Shown here piece after piece: positions 19,308 through 27,412 of a stretch of DNA of 46,169 nucleotides. The translations under genes and the position numbers were made by a program. The notes under the pieces were generated by a model. That model had not been told where the DNA came from and did not search any database. It saw only the letters and a program-made list of their open reading frames with translations. The stretch is taken from contig CAZYAD010000010.1 in assembly GCA_964646225.1 (NCBI GenBank), positions 1 through 46,169 of the forward strand, read 5' to 3'. How positions within the stretch are numbered: the first letter of the stretch is position 1; each line of letters starts with the position of its first letter. Origin of the DNA: UBA4644 sp964646225. Its GTDB lineage: Bacteria; Bacillota; Clostridia; Oscillospirales; Butyricicoccaceae.

Positions 19308-20126
19308 ATGAAGCGAACGACCAAACTTCGGATGCTGCCGGTGGCGCTGGCGCTGCTGCTGGCTCTTTCCCTGCCGGTCTCGGCAGGCACAGTCACCGTG
19401 GAGATCCGCTACGACGACTGGAGCATGCCCCTGACAGGAGTGGCCCGAAAGGGCGTTACCTATGTGCCTCTGCGGCAGTTTTTTGACCTGCTGGGCGGGT
19501 CACAGGTGACCTGGAACAGCCGGAGCCGCAGTGCCTCGGTCACCGGGCGGGCCAGCGCCACCTTTACGCTGGGCCAGAGCAGCGCCCTGCTGGACGGCGC
19601 ACGGCAGAGTCTTTCCGGCGCGCCCTACGCCTCCGGCGGCGTCCTGTATGTCCCCCTGCGGGGTATCGCCCAGGCCATGGATTGCGGCATCACCTATGAC
19701 AGCGCCCGGCGGCAGGTGGCCCTCTCCTCCCCTGCTTCCGGCGGCACGGAGGACGGCAGCCTGTACTGGCTGGCCCGGATCATTGAAGCCGAAAGCGGCG
19801 GCGAGCCCTATCAGGGCAAGCTGGCGGTGGGCAGCGTCATTCTCAATCGGGTAGAAAGCCGTGTCTTTCCCGACAGCATCTACGGCGTGATCTTTGACCG
19901 CAAAAACGGCGTACAGTTCACTCCGGTGGCCAACGGCACCATCTACAATACCCCCTCGGGGGAAAGCCTCCGTGCGGCCCGGGAATGCCTCAGCGGCGGT
20001 TCGGTGGTGAGCGACTGTCTGTACTTTTTCAACCCCAAAACCGCCACAAAGGCCGGCTGGATCGTGCAGAACTGCCGCTATTATACCACGATCGGCAACC
20101 ACGACTTCTATCGCGGCCCGGCCTGA
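19308..20126 (+). CDS. SleB/CwlJ-type cell wall hydrolase with copper amine oxidase-like N-terminal domain
   Basis: 272 aa from ATG 19308, preceded by AAAAGGAGG. Signal peptide in residues 1-26 (ending LSLPVSAG). Residues about 30-140 form a copper-amine-oxidase-N-like stalk domain (YVPLRQFFDLLGG, VTWNSRSRSASV, LYVPLRGIAQAM). A Hydrolase_2 domain fills the rest: LARIIEAESGGEPYQGKLAVGSVILNRV with the catalytic-type glutamate, IYGVIFDRKNGVQFTP, and a closing GNHDFYR. SleB-type enzymes are lytic transglycosylases of spore cortex muramic-delta-lactam; versions with this stalk may also act on vegetative wall. No ypeB follows it. Confidence 0.9.
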   Translation: MKRTTKLRMLPVALALLLALSLPVSAGTVTVEIRYDDWSMPLTGVARKGVTYVPLRQFFDLLGGSQVTWNSRSRSASVTGRASATFTLGQSSALLDGARQSLSGAPYASGGVLYVPLRGIAQAMDCGITYDSARRQVALSSPASGGTEDGSLYWLARIIEAESGGEPYQGKLAVGSVILNRVESRVFPDSIYGVIFDRKNGVQFTPVANGTIYNTPSGESLRAARECLSGGSVVSDCLYFFNPKTATKAGWIVQNCRYYTTIGNHDFYRGPA

Positions 20127-20164
20127 TGGCGCATCCCCGGAAGCGCCGGCACGGTGAGAATAGG

Positions 20165-20195
20165 AAAAGCGGACAGCCCCAACAGGCTGTCCGCT
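20165..20195 (-). terminator. Terminator after the YbaK gene
   Basis: AGCGGACAGCC (20195-20185 on the minus strand) pairs with GGCTGTCCGCT (20178-20168) in an 11-bp stem, followed by TTTTCC on the minus strand. It lies between converging genes; the plus-strand side lacks a T run. Confidence 0.6.
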
Positions 20196-20216
20196 TGGTA
20201 CTGCGGCAAAAAAGCA

Positions 20217-20732
20217 TCATTCCTTCGGCTCGGCGGGGATGTCCAGCAGCTGGGGCGTGTGGCCGGTAAAGGGCAGAAACACCTCCAGCAGATCCCGGGT
20301 CCGGATGGCCAGGCTGGCGGTGTTCACCAGCGGGTGCATCCCGATCTCCTCCAGCGCCAGCACCTCCCGGTCGATGAGCAGGTTGACCTGATGCCCCTCG
20401 TCAAAGGCCAGGCCCAGCGGGGTAATGGAGCCCGGGCGCACGCTCAGCAGTTCAAAGAGCTTATCGCTCTCGCCAAAGCTCAGGCGGGAGGAGCCGATGA
20501 GTTTGGACACCACCGAGGTCTTGAACCGCTTGCCGCCGGGGATGAGCAGCAGATAGAACACCGTCTTCTGCCGGTTACACAAAAACAGATTTTTGCAGAT
20601 AACGGCGCCCAGCCGTTTTTCCGCCTCTGCCAGCTCCTCCATGGAGCCGGCCTCCGGGTGCTCTACCACTCGATAGGGAATCTTCAGCTGCTCCAGCAGC
20701 CGGTAGATACTGTTTGCATCAGCGCGTTCCAT
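20217..20732 (-). CDS. YbaK/ProX-type aminoacyl-tRNA deacylase
   Basis: 171 aa from ATG 20732 (MERADANSIYRLLEQLKIPYRVVEHPEAGSMEE, cited in part). YbaK-fold features: a conserved lysine in VICKNLFLCNRQ, FYLLLIPGGKRF, SSRLSFGESDKLFELLSVRPGSITPLGL and a late DREVLALEEIGMHPLVNTASL. It resembles free-standing ProXp/PrdX proteins that deacylate Ala-tRNA-Pro. Its start lies inside the end of the EamA gene (14-nt overlap), so both are co-transcribed. The longer upstream reading is shadow sequence of that gene. Confidence 0.88.
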   Translation of the reverse strand: MERADANSIYRLLEQLKIPYRVVEHPEAGSMEELAEAEKRLGAVICKNLFLCNRQKTVFYLLLIPGGKRFKTSVVSKLIGSSRLSFGESDKLFELLSVRPGSITPLGLAFDEGHQVNLLIDREVLALEEIGMHPLVNTASLAIRTRDLLEVFLPFTGHTPQLLDIPAEPKE

Positions 20733-21641
20733 GCTTCGCTTCCTCTCTGGTTTTTCGTTTTGGCCATTTGACCTGGGTGATAAAAATTGCACTGACGATA
20801 AGCCCGCCGCCCACAAACAGCCGGAGGGACGGCTGGTCATAGCCCAGCAGCACCGACATGCCGCAGGCAAACACCGTCTCGAAGGTATAGATCACAGCAG
20901 CCTTGGTGGGCGGCACGAATTTTTGGGCATAGCCCTGACACAGACCCGAGCCGATGGTAGGAAACAGCGCCAGCAGCAGCACGGTGGTCAGGAATGTCTT
21001 CAGCTCCACGCCCTCCATGGAAAAGCCGCCGGTGCAGGCCGCCGCACCGCCTGCGATCAGCGAGGCAAACATCAGCGGCAGGATGGTCAGCAGGGTGGTT
21101 TTGGTGGTGCGTCCCGCATAGGACAGATAGGTTACCTGAAAGGACCAGCACACGGCGCAGCCCAGTGTGATCAGGTTGCCCACATTCAGCTGCACCCCTT
21201 CGCCGGGGGCCATGTTCAGCACATAAAGCCCCGCCAGGCACAACGGTAGTGCCAGAAATACGCTTTTTTCCGCCTTCTGCTTCAAAATGATCCACGAGGT
21301 GATGGGTACCAGCACCACATAGGCCGCCGTAATAAAGGAGCCGTTGGCCGGGGTGGTGTATTGCAGGCCCCACACCTGCGTGGCCTGACAAAGATAATAC
21401 AGCACGCCCAGGATCAGCCCGTGGAGCCAATCCTGCCGGGTGGCGCGGCGGATATCCTTCCAGAAGAAGGGCAGCATCAGCAGCACGGCCAGAGCATAGC
21501 GGATGGCCACATAGGCATTGGTGTCCACGCCGCAGGCGGCGATATCGGCGCACCAGACAAAAGAAGCGCCCCAGAACATGGTAGCCAGCAGCAGCAGGCC
21601 CTCCATGAACAGCGGGCGTTCGTGCAGTGGTCTCTTCAAGG
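20719..21641 (-). CDS. EamA/DMT family transporter
   Basis: Ten hydrophobic segments in two EamA repeats (LLLLATMFWGASFVW early; YAQKFVPPTKAAVIYTFETVFA in the second repeat, the usual motif). The family exports or imports small metabolites; substrate unknown. I prefer a TTG start at 21641: AAGGAAG lies 8-9 nt before it, and the promoter -10 at 21692-21687 would put transcription start near 21680, only a few bases before the alternative ATG at 21672. With that ATG the protein gains 10 residues. YbaK overlaps its 3' end. Confidence 0.85.
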
Positions 21642-21686
21642 TAGCATCTTCCTTTCTCACCGGTTCCTGCATCCGGTTCCGCTTTT

Positions 21687-21714
21687 ATTATACTGTTTTT
21701 TCCGCCGGTGTCAA
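21687..21714 (-). promoter_or_regulatory. Promoter of the EamA-YbaK operon
   Basis: Minus strand: perfect -35 TTGACA (21714-21709), 16-nt spacer, perfect -10 TATAAT (21692-21687). Predicted start near 21680, which bears on the choice of start codon. Confidence 0.85.
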
Positions 21715-21733
21715 TGCGGCAGCGAAAACGGCG

Positions 21734-21762
21734 TTGACGTGCCGGGAAAAATGCAGTATAAT
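21734..21762 (+). promoter_or_regulatory. Promoter of tRNA-Leu
   Basis: -35 TTGACG (21734-21739), 17-nt spacer, perfect -10 TATAAT (21757-21762), about 20 nt before the mature tRNA. Confidence 0.85.
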
Positions 21763-21783
21763 TGGACTCGATCGCCGGGCTCT

Positions 21784-21866
21784 GCGGGCATGGCGGAACT
21801 GGCAGACGCGCAGGATTTAGGTTCCTGTGGGCAACCGTGTGGGTTCGACCCCCACTGCCCGTACCA
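21784..21866 (+). tRNA. tRNA-Leu (anticodon UAG)
   Basis: 83 nt including an encoded CCA. The acceptor arms GCGGGCA and TGCCCGT pair (one G-U at the end). The anticodon stem CAGGA/TCCTG holds the loop TTTAGGT, giving UAG (reads CUA and probably other CUN codons). There is a variable arm as in class II tRNAs, and the T arm is GTGGG-TTCGACC-CCCAC. Confidence 0.95.
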
Positions 21867-21904
21867 AAAACCACTTTTTGTCTTTCGGCAAAAAGTGGTT
21901 TTTT
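21867..21904 (+). terminator. Terminator of tRNA-Leu
   Basis: AACCACTTTTTG (21869-21880) and CAAAAAGTGGTT (21889-21900) form a 12-bp stem with an 8-nt loop, followed by four more T, immediately after the CCA end. Confidence 0.85.
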
Positions 21905-21946
21905 CTGTGAAAGAGCGTCCCTTTCGGAAATTCTGCGCCGCAAGGG

Positions 21947-21975
21947 TTGCGAACAGTGCAGATTTACGGTATAAT
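21947..21975 (+). promoter_or_regulatory. Promoter of the small zinc-ribbon gene
   Basis: -35 TTGCGA (21947-21952), 17-nt spacer, perfect -10 TATAAT (21970-21975). Confidence 0.75.
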
Positions 21976-22010
21976 AGCACCAGAAATGTGAAACCAAGGA
22001 GTTGCTTTCT

Positions 22011-22235
22011 ATGGATATTATGGATCAGCTGGAGCTGTTTGACTGTCCTATCTGCCAGGGCCCCGGACTGGTGGAGGAGGAGGAAGGCTGGTGCGTGTAC
22101 GCCACCTGCCTGGACTGCGGTGCGCACACCGCCGAGGTTCCATATAAAAACGCCCAGGAGCGTGAGGAAGCCTATCGCCGGGTGGTGAACACCTGGAACA
22201 TCGGCAAGGTCATCCCCATGAGTCCTGGCGAATGA
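22011..22235 (+). CDS. Small zinc-ribbon protein, Lar-like
   Basis: 74 aa from ATG 22011; AAGGAG ends 9 nt upstream. Two CxxC pairs (CPICQGPG and CLDCGAHT, about residues 12-42) make a likely zinc ribbon. The acidic stretch and the ending EREEAYRRVVNTWNIG resemble the Lar (restriction alleviation) domain pattern, in which the last segment reads EAIEAWNRR. Lar-like proteins are mostly phage-borne, but small chromosomal homologues of unknown role are common. It stands alone between its own promoter and a strong terminator. Function not assigned. Confidence 0.75.
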   Translation: MDIMDQLELFDCPICQGPGLVEEEEGWCVYATCLDCGAHTAEVPYKNAQEREEAYRRVVNTWNIGKVIPMSPGE

Positions 22236-22264
22236 CTCTGCTTTTCTAACAACCAGAGAAACCG

Positions 22265-22299
22265 AAGGCCCCGTTTGTGTCATGCACAAGCGGGGCCTT
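22265..22299. terminator. Convergent terminator
   Basis: AAGGCCCCGTTTGTG (22265-22279) and CACAAGCGGGGCCTT (22285-22299) form a long stem with one mismatch and a 5-nt loop. It lies between the zinc-ribbon gene (+) and the P1 peptidase gene (-). The plus side is followed by TTTGCCTTT, so it works best for the plus strand. Confidence 0.7.
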
Positions 22300-22304
22300 T
22301 GCCT

Positions 22305-23330
22305 TTACAGGAAGTCCTTCAGGCCGCGCTGCACCCGGCCGGCCCGGCCAACGGTGGTCTCGGCGTGGTACAGAGAGCTGATGATGGCCTCCTCCACCGC
22401 CTCGGCGCTCATTTCCAGCACGGGATCGATCTGCTCGTCATCCACCATCTTCATCTCGATGATGGCATTTTTGCTGTAATGGGGCACACGGTTCGCCGTG
22501 GTAAAGGCAATGGCGATATCGCCGCTGCCGTTGCCATAGAAGGAGCCGGTGCGGGCCAGGCCTACGCCTGCACGGCGGCAGATACGCTTCAGCTGGCGCT
22601 CAGACAGGGGGATATCGGTGGCCAGCAGCATGATGATGGAGCCCTTGTCCTTCTGCTCGTCCATCCGCTCCTGGATCTCCTTGCCCATGTGACGGCCATC
22701 GATCAGCAGACGGCCTGCGCCGCCGAAGTTGGACATCACCAGCGCACCGATGGTGTATTCCCGGCCATCCAGCTTGACCACGCGGGAGGCGGAGCCGATG
22801 CCGCCCTTCAGGCCCAGGCAGCACATACCGGTGCCGGAGCCCACAACGCCCTCCTCGAACTCCTCTCCGCAGTTGGCGATGGCCTGGAGGACATGCTCCT
22901 CCTTCACATGGAGGCCGCGGATGTCGTTCATTCTGCCGTCATTGCACTCGCAGACCAGCGGGTTCACCGTGCCGGTCTTCAGGCCGATGTCCGGATTCTG
23001 CTCCAGCATATACTTGATCAGGGCGGTGGCCGCCGTGCCGATGCTCAGGGTGTTGGTCATGATGATGGGCGTCTCAATGGTGCCCAGCTCCTCCACCTGC
23101 ACCAGACCCATGCTCTTGCCGAAGCCGTTGATGACAGCCGACGCAGCCATCACCTTATCCTGGAAGATGTTCCCCTCGTGGGGAAGAATGGCGGTGACGC
23201 CGGTGTTCACATCGGCGCCGTCCCGGATGGTGACATGGCCCACCTTGACGCCAGGCACATCGGTGATGAGATTGCGCTTGCCCGGGGTGCCCCGGCCGAT
23301 TTTCAGTCCACTTTCCTTGTTCAGACCCAT
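22305..23330 (-). CDS. P1 family peptidase (DmpA/BapA-type aminopeptidase)
   Basis: 341 aa. The protein starts with ITDVPGVKVGHVTI (about 21-34), the usual P1 opening, has MTNTLSIGTA, and VVGSGTGMCCLGLKGGIGSASR. The self-cleavage site and nucleophile are in GALVMSNFGGAG, so Ser200 would be the catalytic serine freed by cleavage after Met199 (the common residue there is Gly or Gln). The C-terminus has RRAGVGLARTGSFYGNGSGDIAIAFTT. Members release N-terminal amino acids or beta-amino acids from peptides. It follows the HAD gene by 6 nt and shares its promoter. Confidence 0.9.
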   Translation of the reverse strand: MGLNKESGLKIGRGTPGKRNLITDVPGVKVGHVTIRDGADVNTGVTAILPHEGNIFQDKVMAASAVINGFGKSMGLVQVEELGTIETPIIMTNTLSIGTAATALIKYMLEQNPDIGLKTGTVNPLVCECNDGRMNDIRGLHVKEEHVLQAIANCGEEFEEGVVGSGTGMCCLGLKGGIGSASRVVKLDGREYTIGALVMSNFGGAGRLLIDGRHMGKEIQERMDEQKDKGSIIMLLATDIPLSERQLKRICRRAGVGLARTGSFYGNGSGDIAIAFTTANRVPHYSKNAIIEMKMVDDEQIDPVLEMSAEAVEEAIISSLYHAETTVGRAGRVQRGLKDFL

Positions 23331-23336
23331 AGCTGT

Positions 23337-24137
23337 TTACCTCTCTGTTCTTGTGATCGTATTTAGAAATTCCTGAATATCTTTCATAACATAAGTAGGC
23401 TTGACCTCCGATGCCGCCAGATCCTCCGGCGTGGCCTCGCCGGAGAGCACCAGCACGGTGTCGATCCCGGCGTTGACGCCGCTGCGGATATCGGTATACA
23501 GCCGATCCCCCAGCAGAATGGCCTGCTCGGGGGAAAAGCCGCTTTTCTCCATGGCCAGCCGCACCATATCCGGCTGAGGCTTGCCGATAAAGCGGGGCCG
23601 CCGCCCGGTCGCCCGGAACAGCATCTCTGCCACACTGCCGCAGTCCGGCACATAGCCGTACCAGGTGGGGCAGACCCAGTCCGGGTTGGTGGCTACAAAG
23701 TCCACGCCCCGTTTCAGCAGGATGCAGGCGTCCTCCAGCTTCTGAAAGGTCAGCTCGGTATCAAAGCCCATGCACAGGCAGTCGACATCCTCCTCCGGCT
23801 GCCGGGTGATGCACAGACCGCTTTCCTCCAGCTGCGCCTGAAAGGACGCCGTGCCGAAGGCATAGATCTTCCGACAGCCCTTTTGCCGCAGATGCAGCAC
23901 TGTGGCGTCCACCGAGGTGAAAAAGTCCTCCTCCGTCGCCGTGATGCCCAGCCGGGCCAGCTTGTCCACATAGCTCCGGACGCTTCGGGAGGAATTGTTA
24001 GTGAGGTACATGGCACGGCCGCCGATGGCCTTCACATAGTCCAAAAACGCCAGCGTTCCGTCGAACAGCCGGTCATCCAGATAGATCGTCCCGTCCATAT
24101 CCAGCAGAAACAGGCGTTTGTCCTCCAACGGCGTCAC
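23337..24137 (-). CDS. HAD-IIA family phosphatase (NagD/AraL-like)
   Basis: 266 aa from a GTG at 24137 preceded by GGAAGGTGAG; the longer reading upstream crosses the promoter and is rejected. HAD motifs: I LLDMDGTIY (about 12-20), II YLTNNSSRS, III lysine in FIGKPQPDM, IV LLGDRLYTDI. The C2-type cap lies between motifs II and III, as in NagD, AraL and 4-nitrophenyl phosphatases, which remove phosphate from small metabolites in the cytoplasm. The substrate is not readable. Forms an operon with the P1 peptidase. Confidence 0.9.
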   Translation of the reverse strand: MTPLEDKRLFLLDMDGTIYLDDRLFDGTLAFLDYVKAIGGRAMYLTNNSSRSVRSYVDKLARLGITATEEDFFTSVDATVLHLRQKGCRKIYAFGTASFQAQLEESGLCITRQPEEDVDCLCMGFDTELTFQKLEDACILLKRGVDFVATNPDWVCPTWYGYVPDCGSVAEMLFRATGRRPRFIGKPQPDMVRLAMEKSGFSPEQAILLGDRLYTDIRSGVNAGIDTVLVLSGEATPEDLAASEVKPTYVMKDIQEFLNTITRTER

Positions 24138-24161
24138 GAGCTCACCTTCCTTCCTGCCCCT

Positions 24162-24190
24162 ATGATACCGTTTTTCCGCCGGAAAGTCAA
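24162..24190 (-). promoter_or_regulatory. Promoter of the HAD-P1 peptidase operon
   Basis: Minus strand: -35 TTGACT (24190-24185), 17-nt spacer, -10 TATCAT (24167-24162). The start would be near 24155, directly upstream of the GTG start and its ribosome site. Confidence 0.75.
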
Positions 24191-24239
24191 CAGCAAGCGG
24201 CGGGCGGCAGGCTGTTTCCCGCCGCCCGCTGCCCGGCAT

Positions 24240-25727
24240 TCAGCCGGAAAAAGGCACCATCATCAGCTGGCCGGGCGTCAGGGCTGCACCGGGCTCCAGC
24301 CGGTTGGCCGAAAGGATCTGTCCCACCCGGCTGCCGTATTGCTTGGCAATGGACCAGGCGGTCTCCCCCGGCTGCACGGTACGCAGAACCAGTGTTCCCG
24401 GGGGCGGCGATTGCAGGGGCCTGTCGGCATTGAGAGCCCCCCGGCTGACCTGGCGGCAGGGCTGCTCCACCTGTCCCCGGCCCCGCAGGAGAGCCGTCAG
24501 ACGGAAGCGCAGCGCCCCCTCCTCTGCCTGCGCGGAAAGCTCCCGCCAGCCGGCGCATACCGTCAGAAACCGGGCCTCCACCGGTGTATCGGACAGCACC
24601 CGCAGGGTGTGCTCCGCGGTGTGCAGCCGTCCCTCCGGGCAGCGATACAGCACCCGCAGGGTGTACATCCCGCCCATGCGGCCCTGCTCTCCCACAAAGC
24701 CCCGGGCCTGCGCCCGGCAATCCAGCACCTGTGCCGCAGGCTCCTGCGGCTGGCAGGTGTCCTGCACCGGGATCGCCTCCTCAAAGCACCGCCAGGCCGG
24801 GCAGGCCAGCTGCTCCACCGTGCTTTCGGTTCGGAAGCGGGTGGAGTACAGATCCCGCAGCACCTGCAAATGCAGCGTGCGGGAGAGGCAAAGGCTGGCC
24901 GTGGCCGTCAGATTGCAGGAAAGGGTCTGTGTCTCCCCCTCCGACAGCGTTACCTGGGTTTGCAGGGTCTGATATTCCACCGTCACCGTGTCCCCCGGCT
25001 CCGCGCCCTCGCACTCGGCCACCTGCGAAAAGGGGATGGCATATTCCTGCCGGATCAGGGTATCCTGCCGGACACAGACGGTTTGCAGGATCGCGCTGCC
25101 CCGCAGCAGCACCTTGCCGGAAAGCACCCGCTGCTCCTCCTGCCGCCAGAGCACTGAATAATGCAGCAGCTCCCCCGGCTGCTCCGGCTGCACCTGATCG
25201 GCGGCAGACAGCTTCTTTTCGCAAACAGTGCGCAGAACCTCCAGCTCCGCAGACTCGGTGAGCAGCTGGAGATCCTCCTCCTGGGCACCGGCGGCGCTTT
25301 CGCTGACCGTCAGGCTCTCCCTGCGAAACACCTGCACACCTGCAAACAGCTGCGCCTGTAATTGCAGCTTGCGGGGGTTTCGGATGCGGGCATCACACCG
25401 CAGCAGCTCCAGCCGCACCTGTGCTATGCTGTCCTCTGTGCAGCCTGCGGCCTCCACCTCCAGAGAAAAGGGCGCGGTACCCCGCACGATCTGCCACTGT
25501 CCGACCTCCTCTTCCTGGCAGAGGGCCTCAAGCTCCACGGTGCCCTCCAGCGTCACCCGATCGGCCAGCAGCGTCTTTTGCCGCAGCTGACACCGTCCGG
25601 AGGCGGACAGCACGGTGTATACATCGGCCCGGGTGTCCGGTACGATGACCTCGGTGCTGAGCTCCCGCTGTTGCTCTCCCTGCCCTGCCAGGATAAATCG
25701 CTCATATTGGTTTTGAATTAGCTCCAT
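24240..25727 (-). CDS. SipL-like spore morphogenesis protein (DUF3794 repeats + LysM)
   Basis: 495 aa from ATG 25727, with AAGGAG 7-8 nt upstream. It has repeated DUF3794-type beta segments (EVIVPDTRADVYTVLSASGRC early; further repeats near residues 170-290 and 300-430) and a C-terminal LysM domain of about 45 residues (RTVQPGETAWSIAKQYGS, ILSANRLEPGAALTPGQLMMVPF). SipL of Clostridioides difficile has this arrangement and binds SpoIVA to anchor the coat, like SpoVID in Bacillus. A sigma-E-like promoter upstream fits mother-cell expression. Single gene. The architecture is clear; equivalence to SipL is inferred. Confidence 0.85.
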   Translation of the reverse strand: MELIQNQYERFILAGQGEQQRELSTEVIVPDTRADVYTVLSASGRCQLRQKTLLADRVTLEGTVELEALCQEEEVGQWQIVRGTAPFSLEVEAAGCTEDSIAQVRLELLRCDARIRNPRKLQLQAQLFAGVQVFRRESLTVSESAAGAQEEDLQLLTESAELEVLRTVCEKKLSAADQVQPEQPGELLHYSVLWRQEEQRVLSGKVLLRGSAILQTVCVRQDTLIRQEYAIPFSQVAECEGAEPGDTVTVEYQTLQTQVTLSEGETQTLSCNLTATASLCLSRTLHLQVLRDLYSTRFRTESTVEQLACPAWRCFEEAIPVQDTCQPQEPAAQVLDCRAQARGFVGEQGRMGGMYTLRVLYRCPEGRLHTAEHTLRVLSDTPVEARFLTVCAGWRELSAQAEEGALRFRLTALLRGRGQVEQPCRQVSRGALNADRPLQSPPPGTLVLRTVQPGETAWSIAKQYGSRVGQILSANRLEPGAALTPGQLMMVPFSG

Positions 25728-25760
25728 GCCTGTTCTCCTTCCCATTGGGCTTTTGCTTTC

Positions 25761-25789
25761 AGCATATGCCCACGCAGCGGGAAGTATGC
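25761..25789 (-). promoter_or_regulatory. Possible sigma-E-type promoter of the SipL-like gene
   Basis: Minus strand: GCATACT (25789-25783), 14-nt spacer, CATATGCT (25768-25761). This resembles the sigma-E consensus (about KMATATT, 14 nt, CATACAHT) with 6 of 7 and 6 of 8 matches, and lies about 35 nt before the start codon. No vegetative promoter is visible in this gap. Confidence 0.45.
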
Positions 25790-25802
25790 CTGCCGACAGA
25801 CA

Positions 25803-25838
25803 GCAAAAAGCCGCCGGAAGCGCAGTTCCGGCGGCTTT
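25803..25838 (-). terminator. Terminator of the rex-hydrogenase operon
   Basis: AAAGCCGCCGGAA (25838-25826 on the minus strand) pairs with TTCCGGCGGCTTT (25819-25807), a 13-bp stem with a 6-nt loop and a T5 run on the minus strand, 19 nt after the hydA stop. Confidence 0.85.
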
Positions 25839-25856
25839 GGTTTGTCTGGAAAGAAA

Positions 25857-27386
25857 TCAGTCCTTCAGCAGAGGCAGGGTGATATCGAACTCGGTATCCA
25901 GAGCACTCTCAAAGGGTGCCTGCTTGGAGTAGATACCCACAGCGGCAGCGCTCTTGGCGATGGGCTGGATGGTACCGGCACCGGCCACGCAGCCGCCGGG
26001 ACAGCACATACCCTCCAGCAGGTAGCCGTTGTACTTACCGGCCTTGGCCAGCATCAGCATCTTCTTGCACTCGGACAGGCCCTGGGCGGCAACCACCTTG
26101 ACCTCGCGTTCGGGAGCCAGATGCTTGGCGGCCTCTACCACGGCAGCGGCAACACCGCCGCCCACTGCAAAGCCGCGGGCCACGGAGGAAGCCTTATCCA
26201 AAGGCACCTCGTCCTCCTTGGGGATGGCTGCGAAGTTGACCTCCTTGGCCTCGAACATGCCCTGCAGCTCCTCGAAGGTCAGGACAAAGTCCACATCGGA
26301 GCGGACACTGCGGCGGCTGGCCTCCAGCTTTTTGGCGGCGCAGGGGCCGACAAAGGTGATTTTGGCCTCGGGGTGCTGGGTCTTCAGCATCCGGGCGGTC
26401 AGCACCATGGGAGACATGGCCATGGAAATGTTCATCGCCAGCTCGGGGAACTCCTTCTTGGTCATGACAGACCAGGCAGGGCAGCAGGAGGTCGCCATAA
26501 AGGGCTGATACTCCGGCACCTCACGGAGGAAGTCCTTTGCCTCCTCAATGGTGCACAGGTCGGCGCCGATGGCCACCTCCACCACATCGCTGAAGCCCAG
26601 CTGCTTCATGGCGGCGGTCAGACGCTCAGGCGTTGCATCGGGGCCGAACTGACCGTAGAAGGCGGGAGCCACGATGGCGATGTTATGATCGCCCTTTTTG
26701 ATGGAGTGGATCAGCTGGAAGATCTGACCCTTGTCGGAAATGGCGCCGAAGGGGCAGGAAACCATGCACATACCGCAGGAGACGCACTTGTCATAATTGA
26801 TCTTGGCGCGGCCATGCTCGTCGGACTCGATGGCGTTCATGCCGCAGGCGGCGGCGCAGGGGCGATCCTGCTTGATGATGGCGTTGTAGGGGCAGGCGTT
26901 GGCGCACTTGCCGCACTTGATGCACTTGGTCTCGTCAATGACCGAGCGGCCGCGGACGAAGCTGATGGCATCCCGGGGGCAGACCTCGGAGCAATAGTGA
27001 GACAGGCAGCCCTGGCAGCCCTCGGTGACATAATACCGCTTGGTGGGGCAGGCATTACAGGCGTAGGAAATGATGTTCACCAGCGGGGGATCATAATACT
27101 TTTCAGCGATGGCGCTTTCGTTCACGCCATCGGACAGGCGGGTATGCTCGGTGATGGAGCGCAGAGGCAGGCCCATGGCCAGACGGATGCGCTCACCGAT
27201 GATGGCACGCTCCAGGAAGATGGACTCCCGATCCTCAGGCATATCGCCGGGCGCGATTTTATAGGGCAGATCCTCCATCCGGCTGTAGTCGCCGCCTTCA
27301 TAAGCCAGGCGGGCCACCTCGGTAAAGATCTGCTTGCGGTGTGCGGTCATCGAAGTTGCGATGCCGCGGGTTTGCGTCAGATTCAT
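25857..27386 (-). CDS. hydA: [FeFe] hydrogenase catalytic protein (putative group B)
   Basis: 509 aa from ATG 27386. An N-terminal cysteine-rich segment (CNACPTK, CQGCLSHYCSEVCP, about 110-136) and two ferredoxin-like [4Fe-4S] motifs (CIKCGKCANACP, CVSCGMCMVSCP, about 155-211) precede the H-cluster domain. L1 is TSCCPAW (C301/C302, including the proton-relay cysteine), L2 is GPCAAKK (C349), L3 is EGMCCPGGC (C462, C466); all four H-cluster cysteines are present. The usual Met before L2 PC is Gly. It should reduce protons or oxidise H2 with ferredoxin in the cytoplasm. Last gene of the Rex operon, 26 nt after the PP2C gene. Group assignment is by layout, not phylogeny. Confidence 0.9.
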   Translation of the reverse strand: MNLTQTRGIATSMTAHRKQIFTEVARLAYEGGDYSRMEDLPYKIAPGDMPEDRESIFLERAIIGERIRLAMGLPLRSITEHTRLSDGVNESAIAEKYYDPPLVNIISYACNACPTKRYYVTEGCQGCLSHYCSEVCPRDAISFVRGRSVIDETKCIKCGKCANACPYNAIIKQDRPCAAACGMNAIESDEHGRAKINYDKCVSCGMCMVSCPFGAISDKGQIFQLIHSIKKGDHNIAIVAPAFYGQFGPDATPERLTAAMKQLGFSDVVEVAIGADLCTIEEAKDFLREVPEYQPFMATSCCPAWSVMTKKEFPELAMNISMAMSPMVLTARMLKTQHPEAKITFVGPCAAKKLEASRRSVRSDVDFVLTFEELQGMFEAKEVNFAAIPKEDEVPLDKASSVARGFAVGGGVAAAVVEAAKHLAPEREVKVVAAQGLSECKKMLMLAKAGKYNGYLLEGMCCPGGCVAGAGTIQPIAKSAAAVGIYSKQAPFESALDTEFDITLPLLKD

Positions 27387-27412
27387 AATACTGTTCCCCT
27401 TTTTTATCTCGT

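Noticed and set aside
24198..24230. GC-rich hairpin after the SipL-like gene as a terminator
   Set aside because: A GCGGGCGGC/GCCGCCCGC stem exists, but it has no T run on the minus strand and overlaps the -35 end of the next promoter region; it may be composition only.
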